Positions 56,900-64,000 of a stretch of DNA of 64,000 bases are shown piece by piece. Source of the DNA: Ectobius pallidus (Eukaryota > Arthropoda > Insecta > Blattodea > Ectobiidae). The stretch spans positions 120,151,751 through 120,215,750 of the forward strand of contig CAXKWD010000001.1 in the NCBI GenBank assembly GCA_964059195.1, in the 5' to 3' direction. How positions within the stretch are numbered: the stretch's first letter is position 1; each line of letters opens with the position of its first letter. A program made the position numbers and the translations under genes. A model generated the notes under the pieces. It searched no databases. It was not told the origin of the DNA and was given only the letters and a program-made list of their open reading frames with translations.

Positions 56900-57148
56900 A
56901 TTGTCTACAATCTCTCCTACCCATGCTGCGCAATCTCACCTTACCAGTGAGGAGAGATTGCGCAAAATATTCTTTTTTTGTTCTTCACCGTTACCATGTT
57001 AAAAATAAGTAAAACAGCCAAACAAAAATTATAATTTATAAACAAATGACCAAAGTTATTAGACACACAGATAAATTAGAAAAATAAATAATACTACCTT
57101 CCTAATTATTATTTTTTGAATTGTGCGCAAACTCTCCTAGCTTTACCT
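56900..57148. promoter_or_regulatory. Right subterminal motif array of the pogo element
   Basis: Motif copies at 56907-56922 (inverted, ACAATCTCTCCTACCC), about 56926-56938 (inverted), 56951-56964 and in the right terminal repeat. It mirrors the left array. Confidence 0.68.
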
Positions 57149-57150
57149 TA

Positions 57151-57893
57151 GTTAATATTTCCTTAGTTTGAGACTCACATATTTATGGTGTCTTGAAAGC
57201 AACTAGCTGTCTGTGGTTACAAAGGTATTATAAGGATGATGGCATTCTAAGTAGAAGTGATCGATTGGGGGGGGGGGGAGGGTTAGTATTGGTATGTTTG
57301 TCGTTAGATCAAATCCAGCAGTAGCCGATGCTTTGGAAAGAAAACGAAGCTATTGTTAGTTTTGTGTCGGAGATTCGCTGCCCATTTGAGAATCACGTAG
57401 GCCTACTCTGGAGTGAAGGTCCCTGCCCAAACAAGCACTTTCTTAATCACTTACTGAAAGCGCTGTGTAATTATGTTACTTGACTGGTCATTAAATTTAA
57501 ACTGTGCAGTTTTATGTCAGCAGACACCCAAAATAGCCTTTAATATGGTTCATTGAACTCTGCTGTGTAAGTCCCAAGATAATATAACGTTCAGTTTTTA
57601 AATCGCAGACATATTTTATTGATATGATGCAATTTAATTAAATGTTTCTATTAGGCTATGTTACGACATGTTACAATGTTTCAATGTTCATGGAGGGAGT
57701 CAATATAAAATAGGCCTAATTATAATTTCCATAAGTTTAAGATAATTCATTCTTGTCACGATTAATCCTATTACGTGAATAATTAACGGTTTACGGCGAG
57801 TAATGGAATTTTGATTCGATGAATTAACTTTTTCATTACATGCCACTATGAACTTGAACGGGAAATGTAAGAATCGGGTAATGCAGTGGTTCC
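57151..57893. other. Non-coding stretch after the pogo element
   Basis: Contains a G homopolymer near 57268-57279. Nothing else recognised. Confidence 0.4.
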
Positions 57894-58239
57894 CAACCTT
57901 TTTCAGCTGGCGACCCACCTTTCCTTATCGGAATACCTCCACGGTCCATCGGTCCATGGTGGAGTAAAAAAACCTTATTTATATCGTATCCCTTCCATAT
58001 GCGTATATAATTTACCATCAAATATTGCAAATATATATAAGTTTATATATAAGGGATGTAGTGGTTCTGTTGTCTGCCCCAGATGCCAAAAATCAAGAAC
58101 CAAGAAAACAATCAAATCACAATTTGATTTGTTTAGATTTTTATGATCTTTTCGGATGGTTTATTCGATGGTTTCTGATAGTTTTAGGATCGAGTCGCGA
58201 CCCACTAGTAGGTCGCGACCCACCGGTTGGGAACCGCTG
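57894..58239. mobile_element. hAT non-autonomous element with perfect 8-bp target duplication
   Basis: 346 bp. Left end CAGTGGTTCCCAACC; right end, reverse complemented, CAGCGGTTCCCAACC. The 8-bp duplication GGGTAATG lies at 57886-57893 and 58240-58247. Inside both ends lie GCGACCCAC-type subterminal motifs. Open frames across it have no transposase motifs. Confidence 0.92.
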
Positions 58240-58590
58240 GGGTAATGGAATAACGTTGCATATCACACATGCCTCTTGGGAAATCTAGGTAATACCGGAG
58301 AAATTGGGAATGTGAATAGTTTGAGCATGATAGGCCTATTGACATTTTGCCTCCTCATGACACCGCAGGGTACCCTCATACCACATAGGGTTACCTTAGT
58401 CTTAGACCGATACGTCCTTCGTACATTTTATATTATTTTATTTTATTGTATTCTTACAAAAGTGTTGTTCCGCAGATATCTAATATTTAATTAAATCACA
58501 TTTTGCACATGACTTTTTGAGATTTGGGGGACACGTGACGGCTTATTAGTTAGTTTATGTTTTTGCAAGCTGTATGATCATTTAAAGTTC

Positions 58591-58841
58591 GTCTGCTCTA
58601 TCCTGTCACAAACATTTAAGATAGAGATGAAAGTACTCACCATCTCTCTCGCACCAGTGCTGCCACAATGTTCATCAAAATTTGTTTATGGTGTTCAAGG
58701 AAGGGGGCGGACACTAGGAATTTTTGCAACAGGGTGGGTGTACCGTTAACCTTGACGAGGATTTCGCATTGTGTTACAGTAGGGGATAGTTCTTGACTAT
58801 CTCCATCTCTTTCATCTTGTTTGTGACAGGATAGAGCAGAC
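58591..58841. repeat. Foldback (MITE-like) element
   Basis: GTCTGCTCTATCCTGTCACAAAC-type 23-bp arms at 58591-58613 and 58819-58841 are exact complements, with further similarity inside (AGAT...GATGAAAG). No target duplication could be fixed. Confidence 0.72.
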
Positions 58842-59164
58842 ACAAGTTCATAATTATATCAAAGTAGAAGAATTCCTAGTGTAGTTTTCAAGCTTAGATG
58901 CTGAATTCCTAATTGAGATATATTATATTTTTTTATGTATGATTCATAGGACCAACTTTTATAAGAAACAAATATTATAGAATAGGGAAGATAAGTTTAT
59001 TCCATCAACGCCCAATATCGTCTACAGGTCATTAAGAGCTGCAACATCTCAAAAGAAGTATATACCACAAATTAATGTAGTTGTGTAGAAACGGTGTTCT
59101 AAAATAATAATTTATAAACTATAATTAGTAAAATAAAATGTTTGAGGTTGGCCATGGAATTTTT

Positions 59165-59400
59165 TTTTTTTTTTTTTCTGACAAACCTGAAAACGTGGCA
59201 TGCTTCAGATTATTTTCGCAATCCTTTCTTAGGGGATATTTTCCCATTCTTCTTCTAAAGCTGGTCGATGTTTATTTATGGTTTCAGGAACAGATCTTCA
59301 ATGACGAGTCTCCCTCAAACATGTTCAATGGGATTTAGGTCGGGACTGTGCGCTGGCCAATTCGTAACGTCGATACCAATAGTTGTGTCATTATACAAAG
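59165..59400 (-). pseudogene. Tc1-like transposase C-terminal relic
   Basis: The minus strand reads IGIDVTNWPAHSPDLNPIEH, the highly conserved block before the third catalytic acid of Tc1 transposases. Then HV, a stop where Trp is expected, and GRLVIEDL. After a frameshift it continues with sequence corresponding to EEEWENIP. No terminal repeats were located. Confidence 0.82.
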
Positions 59401-62400
59401 AGTACCTGTACTTGTTTGTCACATTCAGTATAAATATTGTCCGGAATTTATCTCAATAACAGTATAAATAGCATTTGCTACATAAAAGGAGCTTTAGTCA
59501 ATACGATTTATACCGTTATTCATAATTCATGAAAACTGTGATTCAGTGAATGATGCTCTTAAATGTAGGCCTACAGTTACTTTTCTTTGGTCTTATACAC
59601 TAAAATACTCTTCTCTACTGTACACTCATTTCTCGCAGCATTTTGCAATGCAAACTTGATTCAGATCTCTCACGGTCATTATCCCAGTTGTGACATGATT
59701 TCTTATATGCGATTATGACTTGACTATGACGTTTAATATGACCTTTGTGCTTCCAAAAGCCAGATAAGATTGATAGCACAGTAACACGGAGAAACTAATA
59801 ATATCTCAGCACTATTTGTTTACTCCATTCGATTTATTCTACTGTACTTTTTACATAAATGTGACCCCAAAACAATAAAACAACAATTTCCATGCATTCA
59901 GCATTTTTGTTGTTGTAACGCGAATTTAGTAAATCACAATTACTTGCAATTATGAATTGTATTATTCAAAATCGTGTGGTTTCATATAGAAAAATTGTAA
60001 CGATGATAACTGTGATAGCCTACATAATAAAGCAATAAAAGATAGCTTTCGTTTAAAACAAAAAATCATTCTATTTTACCACAAAAAATTCCTACACAAC
60101 CTTTCGTTAAGAATCGTTTCGTTTACTGAGCTGATAGATGCTTCCTAATTAAATTCTTTAGCTCTACCTATGAACGTATTGTTTTTATGCATGCATTATT
60201 TCATGTTCTTACAAACAAATTTGAGATCTAAAATATTTTCCAAGCCAGCATAAAAATTAACTTCTGCTTTGTCTTCATTACCTTCTGCTGGTTGCATGAG
60301 CATTGATAACATTAAAATTTCATCATTTCCTGGCTTAGATTAAAGAGTAAGAAATTGTACGGTTTTGATTGCCTAAAGCAGTGATCTTCAAGCTGTTTCA
60401 ACCAAAGGGCCACTTTATTTTTGGCGAAAGACTAGCGAGCCGCATTGATTTTCTTATTATTTTACTAAAAATCCTGCTCCCATCCGCAACTTCGTACAAC
60501 ATTTATAATGGCCTATGTTGATATATGGCTTACTCTCTTCGGGCCATCTCAACCTGAGGTAATGCTGTTAGAACCTGTCATACACCTAACTTACGTCCTA
60601 AACTACAGCATAAAGGGGCCCGGGCTGTATATGGACTCCTCACATTCCGTGCTCCTATTATCCAACCATCCATGGGATTTCCCGCATCATTCGACAGGAG
60701 GTTTAGTCTACCGCCGGAAAAAAAAAATGTGGAAATCTTTTGAATATCTATCATAATTTCTTGGAGTATTTTTCAATCCAAGGCACTATATAAATAAGTA
60801 ACTAACCTTAAGCAAATAATGTTCGCGAAATCCCATCCAGAATTAAAGTCAGGAGTCCAGGCTCATCGCCTACGTCTATGCCATTTAACCCTTTCAATGG
60901 TACTGACATATACATGCGACACCACAAAAATAGTTAATAAATCATAGATATGTGATTAATAGAATAGTGGTCTATGTTAAAATAAGAGGGATTTTATCCA
61001 CATATTGGGAATGCTATTTGTGTAAACCAGCTTTTCCAAAGAAATTCTTAATCGATTTCAAACTTATAAACTCACTGATATCACTTGATGAAAGCTTTTG
61101 TTAAACATGTAGTCACCCTTCACACTTAAAGGCACTTTCTCCTTCTTGAAGCACTTAAGTTTCAAATAAATTCCCTATCCAAAGATATGAGCCTTGTGGT
61201 TGGGTTCATGTCCTTAGTTTTTTGGTAATTGTCATTTACTGCATGTCCCTAAATGTATTTACATTTTCGTGTGTTATTATTGTTCAGTAATAGACTTCAC
61301 GTACAAATTTATTATAGGTTGCCGGTTTTTTGCTTTAGTGCGGGTTAGTCCTAGTCTTTCTATGTATTATGTGTTTCCAGTTGTGCTTGTTCGTGAATGT
61401 ATTTAATCCTAGTGCATCTAGACTGGTGTAACTTAAGTCTGAAACCATCAAACTATTGGAAAACTATTCCATTTGATGTTGACCGACAATGCTTCAGTTA
61501 TCAACCAATCACGGTAGTTTACCTTACAAGATTACTGATTATGTTTGCACGAAGAGATTTTAGCCGACTAACTGTCAGGCTCCCACTCAAACTTCGGCGC
61601 CTCCACTCACAAGTTTATTTCTTCCCACAAGATATCACGTAAAATAATTATTATGGTTCTGTTCACACACATTCCCTTCCCTCGGCTTGGTTCTGTTGCC
61701 CCCCCCCCCCGAGAGAATATTATATTACTTTTAGAAAGCGAAGACTAGGCCCGGAGCGACGTATCTAAATCTGAATAAATTTGCAGTGACTTAGCCCTCC
61801 TGTACAATGAGTGTATTAGCGGGCTAGGGCAGCGACCAAAAGTTCTTAAAAATACGGTGACCACCACTGGTATATCACGGGCTAGAGTGTTGTGAAGTAT
61901 CGCTATATTATTATTGTCATTATTTTTCAAGAATAAAAGTTAGTTTTCATAATAATTACAAACCTATGAATAATGATAAAAGCTACTAATTTTGTAACGA
62001 ACACTATAAGAGGAAATCAGGGTGTCAGCTCATCAGTGGTCTAATTCCGACATTGAAAATTATATAGCAATGATATTTGAATGAATTAGGGGTAAGATTT
62101 ATTATTATATTGAGGTTGGACCTATTATGTCTTGTTTAGGTAGTTTTAAAGTCGATAACCTCTTCCCGTATAGGCCTACAGAAGCCTTCTAGAAATGGAT
62201 AACAATAATTTTGAAAACCTAGATAAACAAATAAAAAATAAAACTAAAGGCTAGTAATGATCTTAAATAAGTACCGTGCATTCATCAATAACCTTATGAC
62301 AATTTGATTTCTGTAACTGAAGTAAGTGTTGCAAGCATGGCAGTGAGTGTTTTCATGTACTTCATCGTGAGTATAACTGAATAATCGTTGGAACTTGTAT

Positions 62401-62751
62401 TGCTCTTAATATTATGTTTCCTTATTCAACATTTATTGAAATAATTTTTTCTCCTCTATCAGCAACAGTGCTCCAACCAAGAAAACAGTTTTGCAAGGTC
62501 TCATAAAAATTATAATAGCTCTGAAAAATCTGAACAGTGGATAATATAACATAGTTGTTAAGTTGACCAACCACCATAGAGCACTCCAACACCAACAACA
62601 CTTTATTTTTCAATCTGTAAGAAAAACCACAAGTGTAGAACTTTAACTTGCTTTTTCTCCAAATTTAAAAATTGGCTTATACTACTGTTGCGCCGACCCC
62701 CTCAATTCGATAGAAAGAATTAGCGAAGCTCTTTAAAGAATATGATAATTT
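59401..62751. other. Non-coding stretch
   Basis: No gene recognised. A hAT-like single end (CAGTGATCTTCAAGC, about 60389) and a C homopolymer near 61698 are the only notable points. Short open frames here lack motifs. Confidence 0.4.
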
Positions 62752-63142
62752 CAATAGAGTTCCGCTAATCCGGACCCCGATCCGGCTAATCCAGACTGAT
62801 TTTTATACCGAACAATAATACATTTTAAATTTTAATCACAGTGGTGTTTTGTTTTGTTAATACTACATCCGCTCGTAGGTTAAAAAGTTAGTTATGCATA
62901 TGCTGTACTTCATTTTTGTTGAAGATTTTAATCATACAATTTAAAAACTTGGGTCTACGTATACAGTATTATTAAAATTAAAATCAAGTTGTAGGAAAGG
63001 TTATATTTTTTTAATAGGATTTTTTAGTTTTGCTGATCGAAAACTTGTGTTACAGGTGCATTTTAAGACAAATTCCCTGTCTGGATCACCGAAAGTCCGG
63101 ATTAAACGATCCTGTCTAATCAGGATTAGCGGGACTCTACTG
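62752..63142. mobile_element. Tigger/pogo-like MITE
   Basis: Left end CAATAGAGTTCCGCTAATCC and right end (reverse complement) CAGTAGAGTCCCGCTAATCC form a 20-bp terminal repeat with two mismatches. TA follows the right end; the left flank is TT, presumably mutated. Both ends continue into GGA(C/T)-rich variants of the same motif. 391 bp, no ORF. Confidence 0.78.
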
Positions 63143-64000
63143 TATGTAAATATTATAGGCCTATCGTAGGTCCATGTTATAATAACATGATACCAATTTT
63201 AAATAAAATTAGACGGTTAGAGATTGATTTTTATTCTCATGTTTTCTTTTATGTATCCTCAATTAAAAACATAGGCAGTTTTAAACCAGATAAATAGGCA
63301 TATATAGTGCAGATAAAGGGTGGGCCTACTTGATTTAGGTTATGCTAGGGGAAGACCCCATAAACATCCATACAAGACAGCATCGTGCCAATTTAATTTA
63401 TTCAGGAAGTTGGAAGCATAAAAACACATACCCACACTATAAACCTTCAACAATTTCGGTACGGAAGGGCATAATTGCCTAAAGATTCCACTAGTTCTCT
63501 TGTGACATTCTCTTGTATTTCTGCATTGAAGAATGGCTATTTTTACGGAAGCTTCTGTACAGCGATTGACTCTCAAACGAATTACCGTACATCTGCGTGT
63601 ATAACAACGGTGCCGTCGAATGACGTGTCCACATACTACAGATGCCATGTTCTGCAGTGACATACAATTTCGCCTGACTTGCAGAAAAATAGTTGCCATG
63701 ACTTATGCCTCGTCCCTCATACATTGTACGATGAATTTTGAATGTACAGTTGTATTTATCAGACGTAGCAGTCCAAGCATGGATGTGCAGTAGATGCAGA
63801 CAAGTTCAATAAACATTCGTACAGCATGGAGGGGTGTATGGGTCAGTTGTGTCGTTGCTTTAAGGGCAGTAAGATCGTATAAGGGTCATTCCATATTAAA
63901 TCAACAAATTTTAAGAAAATTTTTTGCCGCACCATTTTTGATTTTGATGAAATTTGGTAGGTGATGTGTACCAGTCTTCTGAACCCCAAAACAAATCTTG
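63143..64000. other. Right edge of window
   Basis: No gene recognised. From about 63885 (GGGTCATTCCATATTAAATC) the sequence looks like the start of an interspersed repeat that continues beyond the window; its class cannot be told. Confidence 0.35.

Larger units (their letters stand above)
54315..57148 (+). mobile_element. Complete pogo-type DNA transposon
   Basis: A 2834-bp element. Its ends share a perfect 17-bp terminal inverted repeat, AGGTAAAGCTAGGAGAG, continuing imperfectly into GATTACGC / TTTGCGC. TA dinucleotides lie outside both ends (54313-54314 and 57149-57150), as expected for Tc1/mariner/pogo insertions. The element encloses one intact transposase ORF and many internal copies of GGAGAGATTGCGCA. 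Its integrity suggests recent arrival. Confidence 0.93.

Noticed and set aside
60389..60460. hAT end (CAGTGATCTTCAAGC) suggesting an element
   Set aside because: No matching right end or 8-bp duplication found downstream.
1..64000. CRISPR array, bacterial operons, rRNA genes or viral genes
   Set aside because: No repeat-spacer array, operon structure, rRNA sequence or viral protein signature was seen; the DNA looks eukaryotic throughout.

Overview
The window looks like insect nuclear DNA: A+T-rich, with genes split by kilobase-scale introns and dense interspersed repeats. Two host genes can be supported, both on the minus strand. They are tandem paralogues of the S10 serine carboxypeptidase family, of the vitellogenic-carboxypeptidase/CPVL type. 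The gene family, the LINE and tRNA-SINE content and the frequent AGGCCT hexamer suggest a hemimetabolous insect, possibly a cockroach or relative. That placement is an inference; the sequence itself does not prove a species.

Layout. Gene B lies at 741-22905 (six coding exons, 480 aa). An intergenic stretch at 22906-28202 holds only repeats. Gene A lies at 28203-43029 (six coding exons, 454 aa). Both genes join cleanly at GT/AG sites with the same intron phases (0,1,1,1,0). Exons 3, 4 and 5 have identical lengths in both genes (147, 75 and 167 nt). Both encode a signal peptide and a complete Ser-Asp-His triad, so each looks like a functional secreted or lysosomal carboxypeptidase produced by tandem duplication.

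The introns are packed with transposable-element debris. It includes hAT non-autonomous elements with 8-bp target duplications. A jockey-like LINE is interrupted by a twin-primed, 5'-inverted LINE of another clade. There are several tRNA-derived SINEs, foldback elements with very long arms, tandem repeats, and four copies of a ~1-kb repeat that starts CTAGCTGAAAAGG and ends with TACA repeats plus TATATATTAGAT.

From 43030 to 64000 no host gene is recognisable. The outstanding feature there is a complete, apparently intact pogo-type DNA transposon at 54315-57148. It has TA target duplications, matching terminal repeats, many subterminal copies of a terminal-repeat-like motif, and an uninterrupted 632-aa transposase with a C-terminal PHD-type zinc finger. 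A second element at 34462-35371, inside gene A, has no gene but follows the same design (TA duplication, terminal repeats, repeated subterminal motif). Other pieces are a Tc1-like transposase relic, LINE C-terminal fragments, hAT and Tigger-like MITEs and further SINEs.

No evidence was found for a new multi-gene system. The best novelty candidates are the pogo element with its motif array and PHD finger, the gene-less element of similar design, and the tRNA-like foldback repeats.
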